DNA of 47,743 nt from Lachnospiraceae bacterium (GCA_017623215.1 JAGAPO010000012.1:1-47743); one strand, 5' to 3'; shown: positions 23,664-32,229, counted from the first letter of the stretch. Made by a program: numbers and translations. Notes: generated by a model from the letters alone, not told the origin.

Positions 23664-26021
23664 TTAGTAGGTTAACTGATTGTTGTTCTCTGCCAGATAT
23701 GCAGCCCACTCCTCGTCGGTGTAGTTGTAGGTCATCTCTGCAATTCCGCCAAATCCTACAAGCTGTACATAGGAATCCGTTGCGTAAGTTACCTTACGAG
23801 AGCACAGAGAAGCGGATGTTCTGTAGTACATAGGTGTGCAGACATAGGTCTGAAGGTACGCGGACTCGAAACCAGCAAGAATCTCAAGTCTGGTATCAAC
23901 ATCTGCAAGCTTGTACTCGCCGTTGCACAGTGCGTCATACCAATCGTACCAGCTCTTGGTGATCTCTTCTCCGTTAACAGTCAGAGTCAGGTCAGCCTCA
24001 TGATCGAAACCGTACTCGTGGTACATGGTAGGATCAACGTAGCACTGCATGATTCCGAACGGATCCATGGAGGAACCGCCCCATGTGGAGAAGATGATAC
24101 CGGTCTTACCGGTCATTGCGTTATCATAGTAATCAGGGTCTTCTACGAACTCAAGCTTAATCTTGCCTTCGAACGGAGTTCCCTTAGCTGCCTCAAGGAT
24201 ACCGGCCTCGATGAAGTTGAACATCTTCTTGTATGCGTCATCAGACTTATACATATGGAAGTTGATCTGAACGGTATCGCCTTCCTTTAAGTCGCCTGCA
24301 GCGATTGCATCGTTGTAAGCCTTGGTGTATAACGCAGCAGCCTGTACCTTATCAAATCCGGTAATCTCGGACTCATCGCTTACGCCGTATGCTTCGCAGA
24401 GTGCCTGCTTAGCCAGCTCGGAATCACGGTACAGAGCACCGCTCTCGGGATCATATACATACATATAGTTCAGCAGACCGTAACCAGGCTGATGGGTTGC
24501 AGTACACTGCTCCGCAAATGCAGTTCTGTCGATGGACAGAGCGATTGCATGACGGAAATCCTCATAAGCAAGCATAGTCATGTTGATGTTAGCGCCTGCA
24601 GTCTCCTCAAGAGTCTCAAGAGCCTCCTTGCTGCAGTTGAAGGTCAGCTTGGAAGTATAGGACTCAGGAGTGTACATAACGAAATCGGATGTTCTGTAGG
24701 TCTCCATATCCTCAGCATCAAGACCAACATTATCCAGCTCGCCCTTTAAGAACATCTGAAGAGCGGTAGCGTGAGTCTCAACAACCTGAGTGTTAATCTT
24801 GGTTGTCTGATATAATCCTTCATAAGCAGGATCGGAGTAACCGAACCATGTGTCGTTCTTCTCCATTGTGATCTGCTTATCTACCTGGTACTCAGTTAAC
24901 TTGTAAGGACCATAGGACATATAAGTATCAACGGAAGTACCGTAAGTGGTCTTCTTGATATCGCCAGTCTGAGTCATATTAGCCTCATACAGGTCCTTCT
25001 TAACCAGCCAGTTGCTGGACAGGTTGTAGTATAAATAGAAATCAGAAATCGGGCTTGTAAGAACAAGTACGATAGTATAGTCATCTTCAGCGTAAAGACC
25101 AACGTTCTCCCATGCAGTCGCCTCATATACACCGTTCTGTGCATAGATGTAATCTGCCTGGTAAGCTGCGTTAGCCATTCCGTTCGCGAAGTATCCGTCG
25201 TATACTTCCTTCGGGGAGATATAATCGCCCTCCTCACCCTCTTCAACAGCCTCGTCACGAAGCTTGTTCTCGTCGGTGATGGAGAAGATATTGTTGCCGT
25301 CTTCATCGGTTACAGCCCAAGCGCCTTCCATATCAATGTACAGATCGGTTACGCCTGCAGCAACGGCATCGTCAACGCTTGCATAGCCCATGGAGCCGAT
25401 GCTCTCATACTTCGGCTGACCGGCTACGTCGTTGTTCGCATAATTCTTTGCGTTCGCAAGTGCGAGCTGTCCCTCATAGTAGGAGCTTGCACGATAGTTC
25501 TTAATCTCGGAACTCAGCATCTGCTGCATGGAATATACATAATCCTCAGATGTAATAGGGGTTCCGTCCTCCCAGCATGCATCCTGACGAAGTGCGATTC
25601 TGAACGCATATCCTTCGGTTGCATCTGCAGGTATGCCATAGGTCTCGTTGCCTGCGAGGGTTGCTGTAATGTCCTCCGGGTCAGCTGCTGCCATACCGGG
25701 AACAATCTTGTATCCATCCTTCGCATCGTTCAGATAGAAACTGTACAGACCCAACTGAGTGTAGTCCATGATATAAGCATCGGAGTTTGTCTCCCACTCA
25801 TGCGGGTTCCAGGTTGCGGGCGAACCGGATACATAATCGTTATAAGTATAGGTTGCCGTAGTTGTCGAATCATTTTCCGATCCGCTGCTCTGTGTTCCGG
25901 CTGCTGTCGTTCCGGCTGTTGTTCCCTGATCGGAATCTGTCGAATCCTTCTTACCGCAAGCGGTCAGGGAAGAAGCTACCATTACAACACCAAGAATCAG
26001 AGCTAAAATTCTTTTTTTCAT
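23664..26021 (-). CDS. oppA: Oligopeptide-binding lipoprotein OppA, enlarged
   Basis: The external substrate-binding lipoprotein of the importer (SBP_bac_5 family). The signal peptide ends in the lipobox LTAC with lipidated Cys22, followed by a Ser/Thr/Gly-rich linker to about residue 57. Binding-protein segments include WNPHEWETNSDAYI, RIALRQDACWEDGTPITSEDYVYS and FRHAIALSIDRTAF. At 785 residues it is longer than usual OppA proteins (about 520-600). The clearest extra stretch is about residues 194-304, rich in Asp, Glu, Ala and Tyr, between the helix after EDYVYS and the strand YTIVLVLTSPISDFYL. AGGAGGG lies before the ATG. It is the first gene of the opp operon, behind a 157-base leader. 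Confidence 0.93.
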   Translation of the reverse strand: MKKRILALILGVVMVASSLTACGKKDSTDSDQGTTAGTTAAGTQSSGSENDSTTTATYTYNDYVSGSPATWNPHEWETNSDAYIMDYTQLGLYSFYLNDAKDGYKIVPGMAAADPEDITATLAGNETYGIPADATEGYAFRIALRQDACWEDGTPITSEDYVYSMQQMLSSEIKNYRASSYYEGQLALANAKNYANNDVAGQPKYESIGSMGYASVDDAVAAGVTDLYIDMEGAWAVTDEDGNNIFSITDENKLRDEAVEEGEEGDYISPKEVYDGYFANGMANAAYQADYIYAQNGVYEATAWENVGLYAEDDYTIVLVLTSPISDFYLYYNLSSNWLVKKDLYEANMTQTGDIKKTTYGTSVDTYMSYGPYKLTEYQVDKQITMEKNDTWFGYSDPAYEGLYQTTKINTQVVETHATALQMFLKGELDNVGLDAEDMETYRTSDFVMYTPESYTSKLTFNCSKEALETLEETAGANINMTMLAYEDFRHAIALSIDRTAFAEQCTATHQPGYGLLNYMYVYDPESGALYRDSELAKQALCEAYGVSDESEITGFDKVQAAALYTKAYNDAIAAGDLKEGDTVQINFHMYKSDDAYKKMFNFIEAGILEAAKGTPFEGKIKLEFVEDPDYYDNAMTGKTGIIFSTWGGSSMDPFGIMQCYVDPTMYHEYGFDHEADLTLTVNGEEITKSWYDWYDALCNGEYKLADVDTRLEILAGFESAYLQTYVCTPMYYRTSASLCSRKVTYATDSYVQLVGFGGIAEMTYNYTDEEWAAYLAENNNQLTY

Positions 26022-26080
26022 AATAGGTCCCTCCTATCTTTATTATAGCCATGAGTTGATCAAAAAATAGCAAGTCACAC

Positions 26081-26133
26081 AAAAAAGCCTTTAAGGATCA
26101 CGTCACGAGAACATACATGCCTGTCTTAAAAGC
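26081..26133 (-). terminator. Terminator-like hairpin in the oppA leader
   Basis: On the minus strand GCTTTTAAG (26133-26125) pairs with CTTAAAGGC (26095-26087) using one G-U pair, followed at once by TTTTTT (26086-26081). It lies within the transcribed leader, between the predicted start (about 26177) and the oppA ATG at 26021, so it can act as an attenuator. Confidence 0.6.
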
Positions 26134-26183
26134 CTCCCTGCTAAAATTCAATATAGTAAATCAACTGTCCGCACTACAAAACA

Positions 26184-26213
26184 AGTATATTATACCTGTA
26201 TACATTTTGTCAA
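26184..26213 (-). promoter_or_regulatory. Promoter of the opp operon
   Basis: On the minus strand a perfect TTGACA (26213-26208) and TATACT (26189-26184) are 18 bases apart in AT-rich DNA. The predicted leader is about 157 bases long. Confidence 0.75.
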
Positions 26214-26264
26214 CTAAAAAATCCATGTAATTTACTGGATTATTCGGGCATTTTTACTATAAAT

Positions 26265-26795
26265 TTACTGTAGGAGCATTCCGGTCAAAATTGTGCTCGC
26301 CGCAATTCCGATCAATGTCGCGAACAGGGCTCCCGACAGCGTATACCTTGTCTTCGTGACTTTTGCTGTCATAAAATACACACTCATTGTATAAAATATC
26401 GTTTCCGTGCAGCTCATCATAATTGAGGTCAGCGTTCCAAGATACGAATCCGGCCCGTATTCTTTAAAGATATCCAGAACCAGGCTCGTCGCCGCAGAAG
26501 AGGAGAACATCCGCACGATTGCCAAAGGGACCAGCTGCGCCGGAAAATGTACAAGCTCTGCCGCGGGTGCAAGAAGCCCCGCGATCCAGTCCAAAAAGCC
26601 CGATGCGCGCAGCATTCCAATCCCCGCCATCAGGCCAACAAGCGTCGGAAGGATCCCGAGCACCACCCGGAACCCCTCCTTTGCTCCCTTTACGAACTCA
26701 TCATAGACAGGTACCTTCATCAGGATTCCGAATACAATCAGATATAATATAACGACGGGTATCATATAGTCGGACAGATAAAGAAGAATATTCAC
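26265..26795 (-). CDS. spmB: Spore maturation protein SpmB
   Basis: A 176-residue membrane protein of the nucleoside-recognition (Gate) family. Hydrophobic helices lie at about residues 8-27 and 45-62, with more after about residue 85. Typical segments are GAKEGFRVVLGILPTLVGLMAG (by position residues about 37-58), IVRMFSSSAATSLVLDIF and SIMMSCTETIFYTMSVYF. In Bacillus, SpmA and SpmB are needed for spore core dehydration. GGAGGT lies before the ATG. It is alone on its strand here; its usual partner spmA is 2.4 kb away on the other strand. The stop codon is close to the opp promoter region. Confidence 0.9.
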   Translation of the reverse strand: MNILLYLSDYMIPVVILYLIVFGILMKVPVYDEFVKGAKEGFRVVLGILPTLVGLMAGIGMLRASGFLDWIAGLLAPAAELVHFPAQLVPLAIVRMFSSSAATSLVLDIFKEYGPDSYLGTLTSIMMSCTETIFYTMSVYFMTAKVTKTRYTLSGALFATLIGIAASTILTGMLLQ

Positions 26796-26918
26796 AGAGA
26801 ACCTCCGATGGATGCTTTGCAGCCTTTCTTATTACTAATATTTATGCACGGTCTCTTTTCCCTATGAATCGAAACTCTCACGCCTGAGTCTCCCCTTTCA
26901 GGCCAGTTTCTAAAAAAA

Positions 26919-26960
26919 AGAAGCGTATCCCCATCCTCCGAAAGGCATCGCTTCTTTTTT
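26919..26960. terminator. Bidirectional terminator next to the sigma factor gene
   Basis: AGAAGCG (26919-26925) pairs with CGCTTCT (26949-26955). It is flanked by an A8 tract on the left and a T6 tract on the right, so it can work in both directions; for the minus-strand CarD-sigma unit the run of A on this strand reads as T. Confidence 0.8.
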
Positions 26961-26967
26961 CCGGCTG

Positions 26968-28035
26968 CTATTCAATATAATTTTTCAGGTTCTTCGTCGC
27001 TTTTCGGTGCCGGAGTCTCCGGAGCGCACGACATTCAATCTGACGAATCCGTTCTCTGGTGACATGATAGATCTTCCCGACCTCTTCCAGTGTCCAGCCC
27101 CGCCCGTCCACGAATCCAAACCGCAGCTTCAGAACATTCTGCTCCCTGTCGGTCAGGCATTTCAGCGCCTCCTCGACCTCTTTTCGCATCATCTCATGCT
27201 CCATTACCTGAAACTGCTCCGGCGTTCTTGTATCCGGCAGAAATTCCTGCAGGCAGGAATCCTCCTCCTCTCCGACCGGCGTCTCCAACGATACCGTATC
27301 GCCGCATACCATCAAAATCTCCTCAATCTGCTTTTCTGTAAGTTCTGTCAGCTCGGCCAGCTCCTTCACGGTCGGCTCCCTCCCCTGCTCGGACAGGAAA
27401 TACCTCGCCTGCTTCCGAATCCGGTTCAGCGTCTCCCCCATATGCACCGGAATTCGGATCGTCTTTGACTGGTCGGCAATCGCACGCGTAACCGCCTGCC
27501 TGATCCACCACATTGCATAGGTACTGAACTTATACCCCTTTCGATAATCAAACCGCTCCGCCGCCTTCATCAGGCCAATATTACCCTCCTGCACCAGATC
27601 CAGAAAGGTCATACCGCTTCCGCCTGCGTATCTCCTCGCGACGCTCACAACCAGTCTGAGATTTGCCTTAATCAGCTGCTCTCTCGCCTGTTCATCCCCC
27701 TCAGCAATCCGTCTGCCAAGCTCCAGTTCTTCTTCCGCCGTTAAAAGCGCAGCCGTCCCAATCTCTTTTAAATATAGCTTAACAGAATCATCCAGAGCAT
27801 ATTCCGGATTCCAGTCCCCCGAAATTAGCTCCTCCTCTTCGAGCAAATCTATATTCTCCGGTTCTTCCAGATTCTCCGGTTCTTCCAGGTTCTCAAGCTC
27901 TTCCAGGCTCTCAAGCTCTTCCGGGCTCTCCGATTCTTCCGGGATTCCCAGCTCTTTTGGATTCTCCGGTTCTTTTAGGCTTTCAAGCTTCTCCGGACTT
28001 TCCGACTTTTCCGCCGTCTTCTCTTCTGTATTCAC
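26968..28035 (-). CDS. Primary-type sigma-70 family sigma factor with an acidic N-terminal repeat region
   Basis: A 355-residue RpoD-like factor. Region 1.2 begins near [12 protein letters not shown], region 2 contains [22 protein letters not shown] and [11 protein letters not shown] (given as positions about 145-200), region 3 follows, and region 4 ends with the helix-turn-helix [18 protein letters not shown]. It should read TTGACA/TATAAT-like promoters. Residues about 10-63 are a low-complexity run of EPEN, EELE and SPEE units in place of region 1.1. It is not next to dnaG, so it may be a second primary-like factor rather than the main RpoD. The GTG at 28035 was chosen because AAAGGAG sits 8 bases before it; the GTG at 28044 overlaps that ribosome site. 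It begins 13 bases after the carD stop, so the two form one operon. Confidence 0.9.
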   Translation of the reverse strand: MNTEEKTAEKSESPEKLESLKEPENPKELGIPEESESPEELESLEELENLEEPENLEEPENIDLLEEEELISGDWNPEYALDDSVKLYLKEIGTAALLTAEEELELGRRIAEGDEQAREQLIKANLRLVVSVARRYAGGSGMTFLDLVQEGNIGLMKAAERFDYRKGYKFSTYAMWWIRQAVTRAIADQSKTIRIPVHMGETLNRIRKQARYFLSEQGREPTVKELAELTELTEKQIEEILMVCGDTVSLETPVGEEEDSCLQEFLPDTRTPEQFQVMEHEMMRKEVEEALKCLTDREQNVLKLRFGFVDGRGWTLEEVGKIYHVTRERIRQIECRALRRLRHRKATKNLKNYIE

Positions 28036-28048
28036 GGCCGCCACTCCT

Positions 28049-28564
28049 TTATTCGTTCATTTCCGCAGACTCAATCCGGGACGCGATGTATTCCGCCATC
28101 CGCTCTTTTGGAATTCCAAGCGGAATCGAAAGCTCGGAATACAGATTCTCCTCCGCAAGCTTCAGATACCGCTCATCCATTGATGTTGTCTTCTTCCCCT
28201 GTGCGATGCGCTTCTGCTTTCTCAAATACAGCGTCTTAATAATCTTGATCCACTCTCTGCAGTCCGCGCTCTTCATCGCCGTCTTATAGCTTTCCTCACG
28301 CATCTTATCGTTCATAATCCACAATTCCTCAATCCGGGGGATCTCTTCAATCAGCCTCGCCGCCTCTTCCTGAGTCAAAATCGCCCGCATCGGAACTCTG
28401 ACATTATCAACCGGCGTAAATACCTTTCCTCCCTTATCATGGTGAGGAGCCAGGATATAATACAGCCTTCCCTTGGCAGCGCCCTCCATGTCAATCGTTG
28501 TGACATCCATCACTTCACACACACCTGTCGTACCGTATACAATATAATCACCCTTTTTGAACAT
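28049..28564 (-). CDS. CarD-family RNA polymerase-binding regulator
   Basis: A 171-residue protein with the CarD/TRCF-type RNA polymerase-interacting domain at residues 1-60 ([17 protein letters not shown], then [20 protein letters not shown], by position to about 56) and an all-helical C-terminal domain. Known CarD proteins bind the polymerase beta subunit and stabilise the open promoter complex with the primary sigma factor. Here the gene is directly upstream of a primary-type sigma factor in one operon, which supports a shared role at housekeeping-type promoters. Whether it acts only with that sigma factor is inference. Confidence 0.9.
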   Translation of the reverse strand: MFKKGDYIVYGTTGVCEVMDVTTIDMEGAAKGRLYYILAPHHDKGGKVFTPVDNVRVPMRAILTQEEAARLIEEIPRIEELWIMNDKMREESYKTAMKSADCREWIKIIKTLYLRKQKRIAQGKKTTSMDERYLKLAEENLYSELSIPLGIPKERMAEYIASRIESAEMNE

Positions 28565-28633
28565 AACATCGCTCCAATCTGCCGCCCCGGGCGGCCTTAA
28601 CCCTATTCGCTTCCTACTCCGTAAAGAAAATAA

Positions 28634-28663
28634 GCATTTTAGAAAAACTGCTTTCTAAAATGC
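28634..28663. terminator. Perfect 12-bp hairpin after the small unknown gene
   Basis: GCATTTTAGAAA (28634-28645) pairs perfectly with TTTCTAAAATGC (28652-28663). On the minus strand it is followed by TTATTTTCTTT. It probably ends the small gene at 28673-28891 before carD. Confidence 0.75.
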
Positions 28664-28672
28664 CAATTTCAC

Positions 28673-28891
28673 TTAGTCAATATAACCGTCGGTCTTATAA
28701 GAATTGTACTGCTTCTTAACCTTGACCAGCAAAGAACCGTCCGGCTCGCTTATCTTCTCTTCGATCACATAACGGGTCCCGCTCCTGTGAAGCTTCCTGC
28801 AATAAATCTCCAGCTCTTCTGCCGGATTGGCTCCATTCATGGTGTCGAATCTCATTGTCTGCAGCAGGCAGGCACTGGCAATTCTTCTCAT
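28673..28891 (-). CDS. Small protein of unknown function (72 residues)
   Basis: I do not recognise this protein. It starts MRRIASACLLQTM and has an acidic middle (NPAEELEIYC) and a C-terminal part with alternating charge, VIEEKISEPDGSLLVKVKKQYN, given by position about residues 41-62. It has no signal peptide or membrane helix, and two Cys. The ATG at 28891 is supported by GTGAGGT nine bases upstream, while the longer frame from 28924 has no clear ribosome site. A hairpin terminator follows. The coding reading is supported mainly by this ribosome site and terminator. Confidence 0.6.
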   Translation of the reverse strand: MRRIASACLLQTMRFDTMNGANPAEELEIYCRKLHRSGTRYVIEEKISEPDGSLLVKVKKQYNSYKTDGYID

Positions 28892-29202
28892 GATTGCTAC
28901 CTCACTTCTTTTATATGTTTTCATTTTATCATCTTTTGGAGAAGCGTGTCAACGATTTTTTGTTCATATAGCACAATTTTGTGAATAACCGCAATATAAA
29001 TCCTTCTCATTTTTGTGTATTTTGCACAATTCAATCTTTGTATCACCGTTTCTTTTCCTGTAAGCTTCCGGAGGATACCGTTCTATTCATAAAGTAATTT
29101 CTTTCATTCTCCCCGAATATACCTATAACATAGCAAACTATACAGGCAGGCCGCGAACTTTTGCTAATACGTATGCGGCCTGCCTGCAGGAACGAGGTAG
29201 TT
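28892..29202. other. 311-base AT-rich divergent region before spmA
   Basis: It separates the small minus-strand gene from plus-strand spmA. It is AT-rich, contains a 12-bp perfect inverted repeat (29143-29186) just before the spmA ribosome site, and no other gene. A sporulation-type promoter is expected here, but I could not place one with confidence. Confidence 0.5.
29143..29186 (+). promoter_or_regulatory. Perfect inverted repeat in the spmA leader
   Basis: CAGGCAGGCCGC (29143-29154) pairs perfectly with GCGGCCTGCCTG (29175-29186), with a 20-base loop. It ends 16 bases before the ATG at 29203 and close to the ribosome site ACGAGGT. It lacks a T-tract, so it may control translation or be an operator. 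Confidence 0.55.
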
Positions 29203-29814
29203 ATGTTAAATTATCTGTGGGGCGGCATGATCATCCTTGCCGTCATCTTCGGCGTCATCAACGGCCGCGTCGCAGAAGTCGGTGCTGCTGCAATTGATTC
29301 CTCCAAAGAGGCCGTTACGCTGTGCATTACCATGCTTGGAATCATGTCCCTCTGGATGGGCCTGATGCGAATCGCCAAATCCTCCGGCCTGATCGACCGG
29401 CTGACCAGGCTGCTTGGCCCTCTCCTCCGCTTTTTATTTCCCAGAATACCGGCAAACCATAAGTCTCTGGAATATATCGCCTCCAATATGATCGCAAATC
29501 TTCTCGGTCTTGGCTGGGCAGCCACCCCGTTCGGTCTAAAAGCAATGGAAAGCCTTGCCGAGCTTGAGACAGAACGCAACCCGGACTTCTCAAAAATCCG
29601 GGCTGCCAGTAATGAAATGTGTACCTTCTTAATTATAAATATCTCTTCGCTTCAGCTAATTCCTGTCAACCTGATCGCCTACCGGAGCCAATATGGCAGC
29701 GCCAATCCCGCTTCCATTATCGCACCTGCGATCGCAGCAACGCTGATCAGCTCGTCCGCGGCCATCCTGTTCTGCAAGATTATGGATCGTCCCCGCAGAC
29801 GTTCTCACCCATAG
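29203..29814 (+). CDS. spmA: Spore maturation protein SpmA
   Basis: A 203-residue membrane protein of the same nucleoside-recognition family as SpmB. It contains the hallmark segments AIDSSKEAVTLCITMLGIMS, ASNMIANLLGLGWAATPFGL and EMCTFLIINISSLQLIPVN. The ATG at 29203 was chosen over an in-frame ATG at 29161, which would place the hairpin at 29143-29186 in coding sequence; GAGGT precedes the chosen start. In Bacillus and most clostridia spmA and spmB overlap in one operon; here they are 2.4 kb apart and on opposite strands with the CarD-sigma unit between them. Confidence 0.9.
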   Translation: MLNYLWGGMIILAVIFGVINGRVAEVGAAAIDSSKEAVTLCITMLGIMSLWMGLMRIAKSSGLIDRLTRLLGPLLRFLFPRIPANHKSLEYIASNMIANLLGLGWAATPFGLKAMESLAELETERNPDFSKIRAASNEMCTFLIINISSLQLIPVNLIAYRSQYGSANPASIIAPAIAATLISSSAAILFCKIMDRPRRRSHP

Positions 29815-29919
29815 GAGTGCTTTGGCCTCCGGACATTGTGCTTCCGGATTATATGCTTTCAGACATGTATTCCCTGACATTTGCTTCCCGATACCTGCTT
29901 TCAGCTGCGTCGGCCGCTT

Positions 29920-31770
29920 TTACTGCACGGGCCGTGCAATCAGTGTCACGCCGTCCGCATACTCCATCAGCATATCGGAACGGATCACACCGCCTGCGCT
30001 GGTGCTTGCCTCAATGAAGATTCCGTACTCCGCCGTCCCGCCAAAGGAAAATCCAAAGAACGAGAACGCCGGTCCCTCATAGGAGCCGCAGTACATCGCG
30101 ACATGCCAGATTCCCATATACCGGTCGTTGTTGCTTCCGCCGTAAAAGAACAGATCGCCGGGCTTTAATTCATCTGTACTCACCATCTCATACGCAACTA
30201 CCTTTTTCTCCTTAACTAACGCACGCGCCAGCTCGGCTGCTGTGGGTGCAGAGGTCTTAGAGCCGATGTACACGCCGGCTTCCTTATAGCATTTCCACAC
30301 CAGCGAGCTGCAGTCATAATACCCATCCTTCATTCTCTTGGAGGTACTGTACTTCGAACCGATTGCGGCCTGTGCCGCTTTTACCGCCTGCACAGCCTTT
30401 CCCTTTGCCACAAGAACGTAGCAGCTCAGCTCCCGGCCGTCCACCGTTACGGTAATCTGCGTGCTTCCATCGCCCTTTGCCGTAATCTTGCCGGAGCGGC
30501 TGACGGTTGCGACCTTCTTATTCGCGCTCTTATAGGTAATCTTACTGTCCTCCGATGTACCAAGAACTTTCAGCTTCTTTGTCTTCCCCGTCTCCAACAG
30601 TGCCATTGACTCTTTCAGATACGGATCTGTCACCGTTATCTCGCAGGTAAGTTCCTTTCCGTAGACCTTTGCCGTAATCGTCGCAGTTCCTTCCGCGCTC
30701 GCGATAATGCTCTGATCATAATCATAATACCAGGCAATCTTCTCATCGCTGCTGGTCCAGCTGACCTCCGGATTCTCACCCGCTCCCTCGATCTCCAGAT
30801 AGATCCGGCTGCCGATCGCCGCCGCCGCTTTCTCCTCGCTCAGCGTCGGCTCATACACATGTAACTCACAGGTATATGTCCCATACATTCCATATCGATC
30901 AAATCCTGTCATTGTAATCGTCGTGCTTCCGTTCTTGTTCGCTGTTACCGTTCCGGACTCATCCACTTCCGCAATCGAAGAATCCGCACTGCTCCACTGC
31001 ATCTGGAGTCCCTCCATCATACCTGCAGTTGCAATCGTCTCCTTTGCTCCGGGAACCATAACGATCTCCTTCTCCGTAATTCCAATCGGAAGCACCGTAA
31101 CGATAATCGCGTCCCCGCAGCGGTATGTACCCGAATCCACTCTGGTTCCATACGGCACCCAATCATAAAAGCTCGCGAACAGTCGATTGCTGCTCTCTTC
31201 CGTTACCGTACCCGCCGTCAGCGTAAATACATTCGGCATCCATTCGTTCTGTGTAATCGTAACCGGTCCGCCGGCCAGATACCAGTTCAGCCGCGTCGCC
31301 ACCTCTGCCGGCATCGTTATCTGAACGGATTCTCCCGACACCATCGTCAGCTCGTCCATAGGGAATGCATACGGGCCATCCGTTACCGTAATCGTACAGG
31401 TATCCCCTGTCCCATAATTCTTGTTCTGCGCCGTCAATACCGCGGTTCCCGGACGCCTTGCCTTAACCGTAACCTCCGTCCCGTTCGCCTCAATTGACAC
31501 ACAGCCGGGATCACTGATCTTCCAGCCTCCAAACAATTCCTCACCATATTCCAGAGAAATAACCGCCTCTTCTCCCGCTTTCAGCGTAAGCTCTGTCTCA
31601 CTTAACGTAATCCCCATCACAGCCTTAATCAGATTCTCTTTCTCCTCATCGATCTGCGACGCACTCACAGCTGCGGCATGGAATCCTCCGATCCCCAGCA
31701 CACTCTGCACAATACACATCCCCGCTGCCATAACAGCAATCCCTTTTCGCACCCTATTGATCCATTTCAT
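29920..31770 (-). CDS. Secreted NlpC/P60 peptidase with bacterial Ig-like (Big2) repeats
   Basis: A 616-residue exported protein. The signal peptide spans about residues 1-38 (basic start, hydrophobic core, AAAVSA). Four to five Big2-like domains fill residues about 50-450, with recurring motifs such as SIAEVDESGTVTANKNGSTTI and KVATVSRSGKITAKGDGSTQI (by position about 260-280 and 415-435). The C-terminal domain is NlpC/P60-like: DCSSLVWKCYKEAG gives the catalytic Cys487 and IWHVAMYCG gives His556. It should cut cell-wall peptide bonds of peptidoglycan outside the membrane. No LPXTG or choline-binding repeats are seen, so attachment is unclear. It is a single gene with GGAGGAT upstream and shares a long AT-rich intergenic region with abrB. 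Confidence 0.9.
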   Translation of the reverse strand: MKWINRVRKGIAVMAAGMCIVQSVLGIGGFHAAAVSASQIDEEKENLIKAVMGITLSETELTLKAGEEAVISLEYGEELFGGWKISDPGCVSIEANGTEVTVKARRPGTAVLTAQNKNYGTGDTCTITVTDGPYAFPMDELTMVSGESVQITMPAEVATRLNWYLAGGPVTITQNEWMPNVFTLTAGTVTEESSNRLFASFYDWVPYGTRVDSGTYRCGDAIIVTVLPIGITEKEIVMVPGAKETIATAGMMEGLQMQWSSADSSIAEVDESGTVTANKNGSTTITMTGFDRYGMYGTYTCELHVYEPTLSEEKAAAAIGSRIYLEIEGAGENPEVSWTSSDEKIAWYYDYDQSIIASAEGTATITAKVYGKELTCEITVTDPYLKESMALLETGKTKKLKVLGTSEDSKITYKSANKKVATVSRSGKITAKGDGSTQITVTVDGRELSCYVLVAKGKAVQAVKAAQAAIGSKYSTSKRMKDGYYDCSSLVWKCYKEAGVYIGSKTSAPTAAELARALVKEKKVVAYEMVSTDELKPGDLFFYGGSNNDRYMGIWHVAMYCGSYEGPAFSFFGFSFGGTAEYGIFIEASTSAGGVIRSDMLMEYADGVTLIARPVQ

Positions 31771-32144
31771 GTGTAAGATCCTCCTTTAATCTCAAAAGTA
31801 TAAAGAAGTAAATGAAGTAAATGTATCTTGTCTCTTTTATCATACACGATCTTTTCTCTCATTTCCACTGTATTTTTATATTTTTAAAGTTCTTATTAAT
31901 TCTGTTTTTCTTCCTATTCAGTTGTTATTCCTATTCTGAATGGATACTTTGCTCAAAAAAACAAGTATTTTTCCGGAAACACTCCGTCATTTTTTCACAT
32001 TCCAAATTTTACTCCCTCCTCTTTTTATGCTTTTCCCATATAATTCCAGCAAAAAATCCACTTTCTTTTGAACTCTGTTTTTGTCAAATTATGTAATTTG
32101 TGCAATCTGCTCTTTTTCGCCTTTTTCTAACGGAATTATTTTAA

Positions 32145-32173
32145 TTGACTTCTTAAATTTGCTATGCTATTTT
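32145..32173 (+). promoter_or_regulatory. Promoter of abrB
   Basis: TTGACT (32145-32150) and TATTTT (32168-32173) are 17 bases apart, about 85 bases before the ATG. Confidence 0.5.
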
Positions 32174-32193
32174 AGGTAATGTTAATTCTTACA

Positions 32194-32229
32194 GATGTTA
32201 CGCAGGATGCTACACACGATGTTATGCAG
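32194..32229 (+). repeat. Three 12-base direct repeats in the abrB leader
   Basis: GATGTTACGCAG (32194-32205), GATGCTACACAC (32206-32217) and GATGTTATGCAG (32218-32229) are contiguous. They start just after the predicted transcription start and end 27 bases before the ATG. Confidence 0.75.

Noticed and set aside
29619..30017. Plus-strand frame overlapping the spmA end
   Set aside because: It lies inside spmA and opposite the NlpC/P60 gene, both well supported.
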